Shown here piece after piece: positions 22,296 to 33,924 of a DNA stretch of 64,000 nucleotides (position 1 is the first letter of the stretch; every line of letters begins with the position of its first letter). The position numbers and the translations under genes are program-made. The DNA lies in NCBI GenBank assembly GCA_014526335.1, contig JACTAT010000010.1:862290-926289 (forward strand). The letters run 5' to 3'. The stretch comes from Chrysaora quinquecirrha. Its lineage: Eukaryota; Cnidaria; Scyphozoa; Semaeostomeae; Pelagiidae. The notes beneath the pieces were generated by a model. The model made no database searches. It was not told where the DNA came from and worked only from the letters and a program-made list of their open reading frames with translations.

Positions 22296-23642
22296 TGTTT
22301 GTGATTTGGTGATAATCCTCCTACAGAAAACAATCGCTCGATTGTTCAAACGGGCACCAGTGACGCAGATCAAAGAAGGGTTTGCCCCATGTACCCCAGA
22401 TGCCACAGCAGAGAGGGAAAAAAAGCAGGTGCCTTGGCTCACCTACCCCAGGGGCAGCTGAATCGTGGGAAAACGGTATCTCGAAACGACTTATAGGGGC
22501 CTCAAAGTTACTGTTACAAGATTGGGCCTTAATCAAAAAACCATTTTAATATAGAGAGATAGCCCTTGCCCGTGTAAGACCACCGCCTCATGAGGACCAC
22601 CGCCTCCAATGAACTCCGCCAATAACAACTTCAACCTAAAAGGTACTGTGCATTGAGGTGGCAATATTTGCTGTCAATCTAAATCTTGATCTTAATCTTA
22701 ATGTTAGTCTAGTCTTGATCTTAGCCTTCAACTTATATGGAATTTTAATCTTAACTTCTACCGGAATTGGAATATTAACCTTTATCTTGATGTAAATGTT
22801 AATCTTGATCAGATTCTGAATCTTATTTTTAATCTTAATCTTACTCTTAATGTTAATCTTAATGTTAATCTTAATCTTTGTCTTAGTAGATCTTGAACTC
22901 CAAGTTAATATTAGTCTTAGTCTGTGTTAGTTTTGGTCTCAGTATGAGTCTTTCATTTTTGAACTTAAACTTAAAGTTATTCTTAATTTGTAAAGTGAAG
23001 CTTATTTTCAAATTAGTCTTAATCTGAACATTTATGTTAATTTTGATGTAAATCTGAAATAACATTGAAACTTAAAATTAATGTTAATGTTGTTCTTAAT
23101 TGCTACATGCAATAATGTGAATCTCAAACTTTATTCATCTTCATACTCTTAGATTCCAAATAAAAGTCCCCCCTTTTATTTATTTGAATTTTTCCCCCAC
23201 CCCCTGGACCTTATTAGAGCCCCCTGTTTATTAAATTTTCTAAAAAAATTTCCACCCCCCCCCCCGTTTGTTTGGACTTCCCGTTTATTTGGTACCTAAG
23301 AGTATTGGCCTTAACATAAATATTAGTAAAAGTGAAATTAATCTTTAATTTAAAATAAATTTTAAAATTACTCTTAATTCTTAAGCTGCAGTAAAACTTT
23401 AAGTTAAAATGAAAGATGAAATTAAAATCGAAATAAAAACCATCTGAAATGAAAGTTAGTGTCCACAGTCTGTGGACCACAGATGAATTGAAAATAAAAT
23501 TATAATTGAAAATGTATGAGAAAAAGTAGATCTAAAGATTTGAATCATTCCAAAAAGCCTTCTAGTTTTGCCGAAGTGACTTTAAGACATTGAAAAGACT
23601 TGTAAACTATTTGAATCACAAAAACAAAAACACCAAAAATTT

Positions 23643-23714
23643 GCCCTTGAGGGGATTGGAACTCCAGACACTCTGGGTTGCAGGTGAGCATTTATCTAGT
23701 CGGCCACACAGAGG
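23643..23714 (-). repeat. tRNA-like segment 1 (unit 7)
   Basis: Minus strand: a decayed D-arm TGTGTGGCCGACTAGATAAA and a T-arm GGAGTTCCAATCCCCTCAAG. Confidence 0.55.
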
Positions 23715-23914
23715 TATTGCTGAACGGACGATAATCTCCTAGTGGTCCTAATATTCATGGAAGGGAACAACAAAACACGTTAAAAAATTATGTGTAACGA
23801 ACTTAAAAATCACACCAAAAACAAATTTTAGTTACCAGACATCTCCTTGGCATTTTGAAAATATTTCCAACACGAAAATAACATAAATAAAAAAAATCGA
23901 AAGGAAAAGGTTTC

Positions 23915-23992
23915 CACCTGAGGGGATTCGAACTCCCGACTCTACATTTCAGGGCAAGAGACACGCCACCTTACCGACTGTGCTACCGTGCC
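23915..23992 (-). repeat. tRNA-like segment 2 (unit 7)
   Basis: Minus strand: GGTAGCACAGTCGGTAAGGT and GGGAGTTCGAATCCCCTCAG. Promoter boxes are good; there is no acceptor pairing. Confidence 0.65.
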
Positions 23993-24453
23993 TTATTGCA
24001 ATTGAGTGATAATCCTCATATGGAGAACAATCGGGCAATTGTTAAAACAGGCACCAATGACGCACATCAAAGAAGGGTTTGCCCCAGTTACCCCAGAGAC
24101 TACAGCAGAGACGGAAAAACGAAGGGATGATGGCTCGCCTACCCCACGGACGGCAGATAGTGGAAAAAGTCCGAGCAGGGCATCTTCAACGGCCCGGGAG
24201 GATGAGCTGGGACAAAACTTTCACTAATCCGATTCCTATTTTAGTATATACAGATTAGCTAAGCATCAAGACGTTGGGGGATGAAAGGGCCCCACGGGAA
24301 CAGTTGAATGTCCAAAAACTCCAAAATCGTTGTCGAATCGAAAGCCTGAGTAAAAGTAAATTCACTTATTCACAGTAATCCGAAGAATGCCAGACATACG
24401 GCGGCCCACAGCATGATGCTGTCAAAGTTGCTAGTACTGCTTGGTTGTAAGAG

Positions 24454-24873
24454 TTAGAAAAACAACTTTAGATGATCTATAGTTATAGGCCGTCTGATTT
24501 TTGTAGATTTTCCTAGAACCCTTTTGATGCTTCTAAGGACATATTGTAGGCGGAGACATTTATCAAGATTTAAGTTGAAGTTATTTTCCAGATGTAGATG
24601 CTTTACAGCGAAAAGGTAGCTTTTTATTGTGGCATATTTCACAGATTTTGCGAGATAGACGACAAAATAGCACAAAATTGCTTCGCTGGCGGGTAGGATT
24701 GGGCCAAGTTCGTGTAATTTAAAACCAAAACAGAAGTTTAAAAATTGCTTTTCACCTGAGCTGTAGGATTTTTTAGTGTTTGAAGCCAAGGAATGTGAAA
24801 GATATAAATTGAGGTCGTTGTTCATAGCTGCAAGATGTCCATGGGAAGCTTCTGTGGATATTGATCGGCCCAT
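24454..24873 (-). pseudogene. DIRS tyrosine recombinase, N-terminal half only
   Basis: Codes for 139 residues with a core-binding (SAM-like) fold signature: SLASNTKKSYSSGEKQFLNF near residue 31, AILCYFVVYLAKSVKYATIK, and the end RSIKRVLGKSTKIRRPIT. The catalytic R..H-x-x-R..Y half that would follow is missing, and unrelated sequence follows below 24454. Overlaps the end of the RNase H frame, as is common in DIRS elements. It would not be active. Confidence 0.85.
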
Positions 24874-25426
24874 GGGGCTAATTGGCGAAACCCTTGAGCC
24901 TGAAACCGAGATAGGGAATCAGCTATGTCATTTTTTACCCCTGCGATGTGCTTAGCTTTAATGAAAAAATTGCGCCGCATAGACAGCAGAGTGAGCTTTC
25001 GCAAAAGCTGCATGATCCTCTTGCATTTGCAACGCTTGGAATTGATAACATGCACCACCGCCATGTTATCGCAGTTAAGGACAACCCTCTTACAAGACCA
25101 TAAGTGACCCCAAATAGCGCACGCCACTAGAATGGCGAACAGTTCCTGCCAGGTGATGCTAACATCAGGTGAACTTAAAGTTTGATGTGCGCTTGGAACC
25201 ACTGGGTTTGACATATTCCACCATATCCATGGGAGCCAGAGGCGTCCGTAAAGAGCTGAAGGGTGTCAGAGGTAACCCAAAAATTGTTCAGAAAGAAATT
25301 ATGGCCATTCCAGCTATCCACGAAGACCTTCCACATTTCAATGTCCTTGAAAAACTCCCCATTAAGCCTAATATGATGATGAGGTTGTGATACGCCCACA
25401 GTAAGACCAAGATTCCAAGATTCCAA
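24822..25426 (-). pseudogene. DIRS RNase H domain
   Basis: Two overlapping frames: 25426-25175 (contains LFTDASGSHGYGGICQTQWF, the first catalytic Asp) and 25214-24822 (SWQELFAILVACAIWGHLW-like, VLNCDNMAVVHVINSKRCKC, AKHIAGVKNDIADSLSRFQ). They are the two parts of one RNase H, separated by one frame shift. The DIADSLSR end motif is typical of DIRS elements. Confidence 0.85.
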
Positions 25427-25949
25427 GATTCCTAAAAGCTAAAAGCATTCTAGAGAGACTCCGTTGGCAGTTGGAAGGCGAGGACGGCTGGGACGGTTCA
25501 GGTTCGATAACGAGGAAATCACCCAGCAGATGATTAACGAATGATATTCCGCATTTATTGACCAAAATCCATTCCAAGGCTTCAGAGAATTGGTTGAATA
25601 AAAAGGGGGCACTACGCAACCCAAAGGGGAGAACTTTGTCATAGTAGAATTTACCCTCCCACTTCATACCTAAGAGTTCCCAGTCATCCGGGTGGACTGG
25701 AAATTACCTGAAAGCAGACTCAATGTCAGTTTTAGCCATTTGGCAACCCCGCCCAAGAGAAATAATAGCAGATATGGCATCATCAATTGAGACATAGCTC
25801 ATAGAATAGGACTCCTTATCGATGTTAGAATTAATAGAACTACCAGATCGTGGGTAAGTCAGATGAAAGATGGTGCGAAATTTATCAGAATTCTTCTTAG
25901 GTACGAGGCCTATGGGTGAAACCTGAAAATTAGGAAAGGGTGGACACAT
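25368..25949 (-). pseudogene. DIRS reverse transcriptase
   Basis: 25949-25704 encodes the fingers (SPIGLVPKKNSDKFRTIFHL, then AKTDIESAFR, the catalytic block A) and 25667-25368 the palm (FYYDKVLPFGLRSAPFLFNQ). The usual LDD active site reads VNHLLGDFLVIEP here, with one catalytic Asp replaced by Gly. A stop near 25700 separates the two. The protein is inactive. Confidence 0.85.
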
Positions 25950-26215
25950 TTGAAAGGACCGGCTGTAGGCCCTAACTTAACTTTTGTGCAATGTTGTTGG
26001 ACACGATATCAGGGTGCTGAAATGCTGTAGGCAAATTGCGGGATTGTTTTGGGGCCCGTGGACCGTTGTACCCAATCCGAGCGCCATGCGACAATTGATT
26101 ACATAGATTAATAAAAAAAGAAGGGTCTGGATGACCTTGTAACGAATCATGAAGAGAATCAATATTAACCGGCGTTTTAACTACAGTATTATTATCAATG
26201 CTTTGGGTGTCCAGT

Positions 26216-27298
26216 TCATTTACGAGCCGGGCGTCTACTATTGGAGGATCCCGTGTGGGGTGGGGATCTGGAGCGGGTTGAAACTGGCTCATTTCCTCCC
26301 AGGGGGCAGTCAAGCCCCGAGTGCGAACCCCTGCAACCGATTCGGTTACAAACGTGGCGGAACCGGCAAGGCTGGTAAAGGCATGGGAGGCCTCTATTGA
26401 AGTTGTGGCATATTCCGTCCCTTCTAGCCCCAACTCCCTCGTTATTTCTAAAGGGTCCAATGTTAAAAAGAGCATAATCTTTTACTAATTGTGTCTGATT
26501 AACAGTAAAAACACGCATCCATAGTTGTTGATTAATAAGACCCCACGAGAGGGTTTTATCGTTAGCTGCCTTATAATGAAATTTGTAATCATACAAGAGA
26601 CAAGCTAGCGAATTATGATACATGGCGGCATAGCCAATTATGTCTAAATACTCTACCAACTCCCGAGCACGTGCTGGGAATTTATCAACGACAATTTTCA
26701 TATATACAAGAAAAGCAGTGGTCCATTCATTCATGTCCTTGATCTGTTTTGGTGTACCACGCTTCGTTAGTTGCAATTCCAAATTCGGTCCAAGGACCAC
26801 AGACAGGTTTCCATCGGTCTCGTTGGCTGCAATGCGATGTAAATTTTCTGGTAAAAGTTTAGAAAGGTCAAAAAACTCACTGTTTTGAATTGATTTTACG
26901 CAGGCCGGAGAGATCTCTGGGGTGAAACCACCGCCGACGGCAGTGAGTGTTCTGGTTTGATTTGTTTGCCCCGGAACAGATGCCATTCCAATGCTCTCCA
27001 GATTCGCCAATGTTGGTGTTGTAGCGGTCTGCCCCAAGGCTAAGTTGACAGCGGCTTTCGCAGCCTGGCTTGCAACAGTTGCAAGTTTCTCCCCCACCGT
27101 CTTCTGAATCATACCACGGATTTCTTCCATCTGACCTCTATTCAAGGTGATACCAGGATTGTTGTCGTTCTGGCTCTCTGTGGTCCCCTCGGTTTCTTCC
27201 ACTGACTCTGCAGTCTGATTTGTGCGAGAACTTGCGGTGCTGGCCACAGTAGCCGATCTTTTACTTCGCCTTGCTGCATTAGATTTCTGCTTAGGCAT
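26216..27298 (-). CDS. DIRS Gag-like protein
   Basis: The longest true reading frame in the window; upstream in-frame codons reach 27463. The start at 27298 (MPKQKSNAARRSKRS) is preferred because it begins the basic N-terminus typical of such Gags, giving about 360 residues. A Ser/Thr-rich linker follows. The capsid-like part contains DLSKLLPENLHRIAA and MNEWTTAFLVYMKIVVDKFP, and near the C-terminus is a Cys/His cluster (ICHNFNRGLPCLYQPCRFRH, then VCNRIGCRGSHSGLDC). DIRS Gags carry such zinc clusters. Overlapping sequence at 25972-26475 in another frame looks like the Gag/pol linker shifted. Confidence 0.8.
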   Translation of the reverse strand: MPKQKSNAARRSKRSATVASTASSRTNQTAESVEETEGTTESQNDNNPGITLNRGQMEEIRGMIQKTVGEKLATVASQAAKAAVNLALGQTATTPTLANLESIGMASVPGQTNQTRTLTAVGGGFTPEISPACVKSIQNSEFFDLSKLLPENLHRIAANETDGNLSVVLGPNLELQLTKRGTPKQIKDMNEWTTAFLVYMKIVVDKFPARARELVEYLDIIGYAAMYHNSLACLLYDYKFHYKAANDKTLSWGLINQQLWMRVFTVNQTQLVKDYALFNIGPFRNNEGVGARRDGICHNFNRGLPCLYQPCRFRHVCNRIGCRGSHSGLDCPLGGNEPVSTRSRSPPHTGSSNSRRPARK

Positions 27299-27751
27299 AA
27301 TTTTGCGCAAGAACACAAAAAATAACTTTATCGTTTGAGAGACTCTGGATTTCCGCGAGGAGATCTCAGTTGAGTGAGGGATCAACAGGGAGTTTTCTTT
27401 TCTAAAAGGGTTCGATTGACATGTTGACATGCAGGGCGCAGGGCGTGTGCACCTCAGATTCACTTTCTTATTGGTTGGAGTTGGTCAGCTGACTAAATGC
27501 CGGCTTGCCATTGGGTAAAGGATAAATTTAGATTTTTGTGGTTTAGACCACACGGGCAATGTGACTGAGTGCAAACTGTTGAGGTTTCCGCATCCTGTTC
27601 ATGTCAATGTTTAATTTGTACCCTGTGGGCAAGAGTTACTTGGCGTCGAAATAATTAACTTAAATCCACGGCTTGCCATGGATTTTCCAAAACTTAAATC
27701 CTTGATATGCAGTATGTATTATTGGTATGCAATATTGATTGCGAAAAATTG

Positions 27752-27862
27752 AACCTGGCCATATTTATTGACCTTAACAAAGCCTTTGATACGGTTGAGC
27801 ACAAAATAATAATAAAATTTCGTAGATACGGTATAAGGGGCACTATTGGATACTGCTGAAAA
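27752..27862 (+). pseudogene. Short LINE reverse transcriptase fragment
   Basis: Encodes CEKLNLAIFIDLNKAFDTVE HKIIIKFRRYGIRG in two adjoining pieces: catalytic block A (FIDLNKAFDTV) and the following helix. It ends in a stop within about 10 codons. No other part of the element is nearby. Confidence 0.75.
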
Positions 27863-28119
27863 ACCTAATGGGGGCAATAAACACTGAAGCACGCAAGTAG
27901 GTATTCACTAGTTCTACTTTGCTATGTGTTCTTTTTATGATGCAACTGTGACAGGTTTATGTTGCGATGATTTTTACCAATGCAAAGAATAAGAAGAAAA
28001 GTGCGCAAATTCCATTTTCGCGGAATTTGATTTGATAGATCGGTCATGACATATGAGATTCTTAACAAATTAAGCCTCGAAAGACAAGCTTCTGGGGACT
28101 ATTGTGGCAAAATTTTGAA

Positions 28120-28215
28120 ATCTGCACTTAGCAAAGACAATCGGGACTTGTTCAAACAGGCACAAATGACGCACGCACATCAAGGAAATGTTAGACATTT
28201 TTATCCCGAAAATCA
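28120..28215. repeat. Scrap of composite repeat 3' block
   Basis: Diverged match: caatcgggacttgttcaaac followed by aggcacaaatgacgcacgcacatcaagg. Confidence 0.55.
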
Positions 28216-29165
28216 TGTCTACACCATACACAAGCGGGGACAAAGGTACAATTACAAGAAGGTGATTTAATTTAATTCACAAGTAGACAGAGAAAGAGAT
28301 TATTGAAAATTCAGGATAAACACAAGGACAGTAGACAGACAAATGTGGATAGCCCTTTTCCCTTTGTTTTAAACTGCAAGGCTCTACCATTGCCTCAATA
28401 CATTTTCATAAAAGTGTATTTCTTGGTTATTACTATGATCGCGAAATACTTACAAAATTACGATAAACATCGCCAACATTTTTTAAATAATTTAAAACCT
28501 TTTCCGTATAACACCTCTCAGAATCGGACATAGACCGAAACAAGAAACTTATTGGAACTTGTACAAGATGTGAATCGAAATGCACCAATCCGAAAGAGAA
28601 GCCATATGGCATTGTGTTTTACGCAAGAAGAAAAAGATATGCCCGAAAACGTTTCCGCTGTTTATCGGAATTTTGAAGTTTTGTACTACTCAAAAAAACG
28701 GCCAATAAATCTTATAAAATAATACAACTTATTTTGATAAAATCTTTCCCTTTAATGTTTGACCTTAGATACTGAATAGATTATAATGAAAAGATAAGGG
28801 AGATGTTAAACAGGGGAATTCATACCAAGCTTTGTATCAAATTTAAGTCTTTCCCTCTTCTGAGATCGAATATTGGCTCTAGAAAATTGAGACGGAAATT
28901 GTTATAATCTCGAGATAAAAGATTACGTAAGACTGAAAGACGAAGTAGAAAATAGAAGAAAATAGCAGACATACAGTAGTGCAATATTTTTATTGACCAG
29001 CATTGTCAGTCAAGCTCCAAGATGCCAATCATTAAAAAAATCATTGAACAAAACCGACATTGCAGAAAATGCTGATTTCGGGGAAGTGTTGACGAAAAAA
29101 ATGAAGAATTCACTTTAAACTCAAACTTAAAATGTACCTCTGCAATTATTGTAACTAAAATATTT
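28216..29165. other. Unassigned; should contain the last TMEM94 exon or its intron
   Basis: The last recognised exon ends at 29171 with a donor site, so at least one more exon is expected to the left. In vertebrates this codes for a short basic tail. No match was seen by eye. Confidence 0.4.
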
Positions 29166-29170
29166 CTCAC

Positions 29171-29338
29171 CGGATAAACCTTTTTTTCATCAGTTCACTA
29201 GACACCAGAAGAACAACAGGCCAGCAAATGGCCAGCAGAAGCGGGTAGGTTGCGTGACTTGGGTCAAAGTTGTATTCAACATCAGGAATATTAGACAAAA
29301 ATAGTGACACGGCCGTGTATATCGCTTGTAACATCACG
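29171..29338 (-). CDS. TMEM94: TMEM94-like exon (last membrane helices)
   Basis: 168 bases. Acceptor ttttttgtag precedes 29338 and donor GTGAGA follows 29171. Encodes VMLQAIYTAVSLFL, a short loop (NIPDVEYNFDPSHATY), then PLLLAICWPVVLLVSSELMK, the final helix. It enters in phase 2 (one base completes a Cys codon) and leaves two bases, so a further exon must follow. Confidence 0.85.
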
Positions 29339-29427
29339 CTACAAAAAATTGCCATAAAGTAAGCAGAGAAGAAAGTAAGTAGGAAGAGAAAAACATATAC
29401 TTTTTAGAACAATAAATTAAAACATAC

Positions 29428-29521
29428 CAGCATATTACAGATAACATCCAATACTGATTTTCAAATGGTGATTTGCTCCACAGATGTTTTGTTCTGTGCA
29501 CATAGCTTGCAGACAATACCG
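29428..29521 (-). CDS. TMEM94: TMEM94-like exon (YVHRTK)
   Basis: 94 bases between acceptor tctacaatttcag and donor GTATGT. Encodes VLSASYVHRTKHLWSKSPFE and NQYWMLSVIC. The HVHRT-K-LW-KSP block is one of the most conserved parts of the family. Phases join exactly with both neighbours (G|CG and TG|C). Confidence 0.9.
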
Positions 29522-29968
29522 CTGAAATTGTAGAAATATTCACCTAAGTTCACAAATCCTAACAAATAATTTAAGAAATAAAGTGAGCAGGGAAAGAGCA
29601 AATAGCACGTTATAATAACAGGTACTCAACTAACAGACGTTCACACCTTTCAGATGAATCGGAAACTTGCGATGCCATAACATAGTAATATGTGCGTATG
29701 AACCAAGAACAGTGAATTTTTGCCATTTTGGAATTGGAATTTTCAGTAAAAATATTATTTTTTAGACATAGTTATTCATTTGTTTAGAAGTTGGAAAAGG
29801 AAACTGATCATGAATCGCCTTTTCTTGACATTCCGGTAGACAGCAGCTCTTCTGCTGCAAAAAACCTTAGTTTATCATGAGCAAATGTACACGCTGGGTT
29901 GCTCTCCAGTTCTCTTTAGCATTTCATCTCTCACATAACTTGGACTAAACTAAAATATATATACTTAC

Positions 29969-30066
29969 CAAAGTTGATAGTTGTAAACAACAAGGTTATA
30001 TCCTGAGACATAAACAATCCTTCTCTGTTAGATTTGCTCCAGCCATGCCAAGGCTCAGAAAGATTT
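29969..30066 (-). CDS. TMEM94: TMEM94-like exon (WHGWS..LFMSQD)
   Basis: 98 bases between acceptor ttatttttcag and donor GTAAGTAT. Encodes NLSEPWHGWSKSNREGLFMS and QDITLLFTTINF, matching the lumenal loop and the start of the next helix of TMEM94. The duplicated block begins only 14 bases upstream of this exon, inside the intron, so the exon itself is single-copy. Confidence 0.9.
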
Positions 30067-31356
30067 CTGAAAAATAAAATCATGTCTGAGGACAACGTCC
30101 CTTATTGGAATCTTAGCGACAAGGCTTCAACCCATCTCCCACAAATGAGTCTTCCTTGCGAGAAGTTCACATTTTAGATCAAAATAACCAAATTTTATGA
30201 AGGAAACGATCTAATGTTTCGCTTCTACGCAGAAAGTATTGAAATTTGTTGTATTAAAGAACAATCAGCGAAAAAAATACCAAATAGAAATGAATCTCAT
30301 TAAATTTACAGCAAAAACTAATATGACAAGGATGCAAAACAAGCTGTCGGAGACGCGTTTCAGTCCCCCATTATTTAGTAAGATATTTAACTCAAATATC
30401 TGACTAATATTAAATTGAAAAGATGAGGTAATTTCACTATAAATATGACCAGTGGCGGAACGTGGAAAACTTTCCAGGTGGGCAAAACTCAAATCACAGA
30501 AAAAGTCATCATTTAGTCTTTAAAGTAAACAAAATTTTATATCTGCTTGACTTCTGGCCTTGGCTGTCTGTTTTTTTTTTTGCCTGTGCTTCTTATATTT
30601 TGCACCGGCATTAATTTCAATTTCAAGTTCAAGTTTGCCCCGCGCTGCTACGTTAAAGTTTATAACAAATGAAACCAAGCAGATCAAATCGATTCATTGA
30701 TTGAATGACTAATGTAAACACAGCAAAAAACTATGAGTTTTATGTATCTAGTTGGATTACTTGGGGCTAGATGAAACGTACCCCGCTTGGTGACAGACTT
30801 CATTGCTGTTAACCAATTGGAACGCGGAAAACGATTGAAATTGAATGGAGAAGCGTAATGATTGATTGGCTCATCTCTTCCACACGGAAGATTTCATTTG
30901 GCCTCGGTAGAACGTAAATCGAATCATCAGTAAAAATATTTATGATATTTTTGTCCCGTTTTTCAGCGTTTAGAAAGGAGAACAGTAAGTCACTTGTATT
31001 GCCAAATTCGAATTTTCAGCGAAGAGAAGGAAAAATTATCTGTAGAAAAATGCGTTGGTTCTCGTTTTCTACAAAGACAATTATTTTGGTTTTATTCATA
31101 TTTTAACTTCAACCACTTCTGTATGTCTTATATCAAGCTGATATCAAATAATAATGAAAATGATATAATATCATAAGAATCATTTACTTCACTACAAAAT
31201 TCTATAATTAGCATCTCGATCAGCACAGGCTGCTTTAAGTATTATTATCTCATCGCTTTCCAGCTATAAAAAGTCCGTTAGTTCCCATGCGGCCCATTAT
31301 CACAAACTCCTATTGTATTTATTTACCTCATAATTTTTTCTCATGGTGTTATGGAC

Positions 31357-31454
31357 TGGTCACCCTTCCCCAACGATAGGTCAGTTTGCATGCGAACGTT
31401 CGCAAAAAATAAAAACAAGATGTATCGAGGGGGTCTCGCAGGGAAGGGTGACCA
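31357..31454. repeat. Hairpin with 14-bp perfect arms (also at 38974-39071)
   Basis: tggtcacccttccc (31357-31370) and its exact reverse complement gggaagggtgacca (31441-31454), around a loop of about 70 bases that itself holds tgcatgcgaacgttcgca. Present in both duplicated copies. Confidence 0.7.
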
Positions 31455-31971
31455 ATCAGAGACACCTTGAGAAACAATGATTAGATAAATACAATGAACC
31501 TCTTATTGATAATGAGCTTTAGAGGAATTGTTTTTTGAAAGTCGATAGGCCGTGAAAAGAAAAAACATTCAAATAAAGGTTAGACTGTGCTGATTATAGA
31601 ATTATTATGTTACGAATGATGTTCCTTATTATAAGATGATTTTCACTATCACATAATATGACAAAATATGAAAAGTTGGAGTTAAAATCTTAAAATATAA
31701 TCATAATCATCAAAGTTATCTTTGTAGAAAAGGCGAATCAAGACATTTTTCTAGAGCAAATGTTTTCTTTTCTCGAATAACAGACTCAAGTCTTGTGTAC
31801 AGTATAGGACATGTGTATAAAAATAGTATGCGTTCGCAAATCGCAATATGAAAATCGCATGCGAACTGCGAACTGCGAGCGAAGTGGAAATGGACCTTTA
31901 TTCTACAAATTTTGGCTCGGTCCCCAGGGAAAAATAAGGTAGAGTAATTGAGCAAAAGAAAACTTCCTTAC

Positions 31972-32123
31972 TTAGCACCAAGGAGAAAATGACAGCCTCC
32001 AGTACTTCCATGATTATTATTGCAGAATGAAAATAGCAGCCAAGCAAATAGCCCGCAGACGGTGAATATAGAATTAAGACCAAACGTTGGAAGAAACTGA
32101 ACCAAGTACTGTTTTGACTGATC
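31972..32123 (-). CDS. TMEM94: TMEM94-like exon B, copy 1
   Basis: 152 bases. Acceptor aacttttttag precedes 32123 and donor GTAAGG follows 31972. Read in phase 0 it encodes DQSKQYLVQFLPTFGLNSIF and TVCGLFAWLLFSFCNN, matching TMEM94's KKTQHYFLLCFLLKFSLTIS-type helix. It leaves two bases, which join correctly to the exon at 29969-30066. Identical to copy 2. A longer minus-strand frame at 31898-32188 overlaps it in another phase and is a shadow. Confidence 0.85.
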
Positions 32124-32199
32124 CTAAAAAAGTTGATAAAAAATGAATCATTGATGATAAATAACTGATGGAATGTCAAATACAACAAAATCTCTTAAT

Positions 32200-33200
32200 T
32201 TTTATTTCAGACAGTACGTCCGCAGTGAAAGGAAAACTTTAAACGTAATTCACAAAAGTTGAAATGAGCTGAAACGACCTGAGACGAGCTCAAACGATGC
32301 ATTAATGCAATCTATTCTAATAGCTAAAAGCAGCATGTGTTAGTATCAAAGCGGTCATCCTTCCTGGAACTCAGTGGAATCTTATATACCCTCATCAAGG
32401 AATTTCAATTGATTTCACAGGAATCCCTTCGAAATCCTTTTGTTTGAACGAGAATCTCGTGCGCCTTTTCAAGTGAAATTTCCCTCGGAGATATTGATTA
32501 TCTGTCTGTCAGTAAATTTAACAAAAATTCCGAAGAATCTTTCTTGAGGAGGGGCCAATTTTCCAGGTTTCCTCAGCATGTATGGAAGAATGCAAATGAT
32601 GTTGATCTTCGTATGCACGTTTGAGGAAGTCCCATTCCTCGTGTCCCGGAAATGCTGAAGTTTGCTGTATCAGAATCCTAGGAATCTCTGGAAAAATCCC
32701 CAGGAATCCTAAGAATCTTCGCAATTTTTTAGGGATTCCGGGAATCTTGAAATCTCGAATACCAGTTTGACGAGTGACTTGCCTCTTGGGTCCCTATCTA
32801 CTGTAGTATGCCACTTTTGGAACTTATGGAGAAATCTACTCTAGTGTTAAATATGTATGGTGCTGAAGAAGTCTTAACATTGCTGAAACAAAACAAGCCT
32901 AACGGGAGGAAAAGCCTTTCGCTGTATGACTGAGAATAACAGGGCGAATTCTTCAAGCGCTAAAGTTCAGCGAAAATTTCCTTGGCTCTCTGGTCATGCA
33001 GGACAGATTCGAATCCCATCTATTGTGGTATAAATCTGTGGACAAATTGTTTGTATTTTCAAACATTTTAACCGTTTACTGTAACCGTGCTACGCAATTT
33101 TGTTATAAACGATAACACCCCACAAGCTTTATTTCAACTGAAGATGGATCATGAATCTGAAAGATGCTTTAGAAACAAAAATAAATAATCGATTTTACTG
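32200..33200. other. Intron sequence, nothing recognised (copy 1; copy 2 at 39815-40815)
   Basis: A stretch at 32660-32760 is rich in imperfect ggaatc/gaatcctaggaatc words. No protein or RNA gene seen. Confidence 0.4.
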
Positions 33201-33201
33201 A

Positions 33202-33924
33202 AAGTCGGGGCAAAACGAGTCGGCGGGGTAAAATGGGTCATTTTTGAACAATCGTAGCTAGAAGCTACAAGGCATAATAATCAGATGAAGCAGGTCCAGC
33301 AGGTCAAGCCAGAGTCAAGAAGAAGACAATATGCAGTAATATCATAACTATCAAGGAAGAGTATGAATATGGTAGAAAGCAAATGCCATACATTCTAGCA
33401 TGATAGCGCGATGCACAGCGTGGTGAGAAATTGGTGAAATGTATCAAGCATAACCTTTGGCTACATGAATTATGCTATGCAGAAACTAAAGTACTCAATT
33501 TTGTTTGTGATTTGCTAGATCTTAACTTTGTTGCCAATTAATTTGCAATTTTCAGATTAAATTTTGTATAATAATAGTAATTTTTGAAAATTTCACCTTT
33601 GTGTTTGTATACTTGTCAGACGATGCCCATTCTTCAGTAGTTAAATCATGATCTTTTCATCGTACTCTGCTGTATTTTTTATAGAATTATTTCGCCCATA
33701 TCTGGCTGACTCGTTTTACCCCAACTGATGGGGTAAAATGGGTCGCTCGACTAATTTGTTAAAAATGGTCAAAATAACAAAAATATTTATTAATATTTCA
33801 AAATTCCATAATATTTCATGACAAGGGATGCTATTCTGACTGTTACAAGAAAACAATTTATTAATGTTATTCTCGAGCTTTTTTTTACATTTTTCTCAAA
33901 CGGTGACTCGTTTTGCCCCGACTT
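33202..33924. mobile_element. Non-autonomous inverted-repeat element, copy 1
   Basis: The 20-base terminal inverted repeats are identical: AAGTCGGGGCAAAACGAGTC at 33202 and its reverse complement ending at 33924. Related words (ggcggggtaaaatgggtc inside the left end; ttttaccccaactgatgggg taaaatgggtcgctcg near 33715) form a second, internal palindrome. No clear target duplication and no coding frame. Likely a MITE; superfamily unknown. Confidence 0.75.

Larger units (their letters stand above)
21209..22560. repeat. Composite repeat unit 6
   Basis: Starts inside the ttaatcttgaactcaatctt tract. It has the standard order: cttcatactcttaggtgc (about 21465), cccgtttattaat lines, the gaaaagccttctctttttt segment, tRNA-like 1 at 21947-22018, tRNA-like 2 at 22219-22295, and the 3' block to 22560. 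The next unit follows directly in the same orientation. Confidence 0.75.
22561..24250. repeat. Composite repeat unit 7
   Basis: Full order again: a TCTTAA-type tract (22670-22880), cttcatactcttagattcc, cccgtttgtttgga lines, tRNA-like 1 (23643-23714), tRNA-like 2 (23915-23992), and the 3' block (caccaatgacgcacatcaaa to 24250). It is tandem with unit 6 and ends next to the DIRS element. Confidence 0.75.
24440..27480 (-). mobile_element. DIRS-type (tyrosine recombinase) retrotransposon
   Basis: On the minus strand the order is Gag, reverse transcriptase, RNase H, tyrosine recombinase, as in DIRS elements. No methyltransferase frame is seen, which would fit the PAT-like subgroup. The frames are broken in several places, and the recombinase stops before its catalytic half. 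Split direct repeats or inverted ends could not be identified by eye at either border, so the limits are approximate. Confidence 0.85.

Noticed and set aside
31898..32188. 96-residue minus-strand frame as a protein
   Set aside because: The TMEM94 exon lies in another phase of the same DNA (31972-32123). The long frame is its shadow. Same at 39512-39802.
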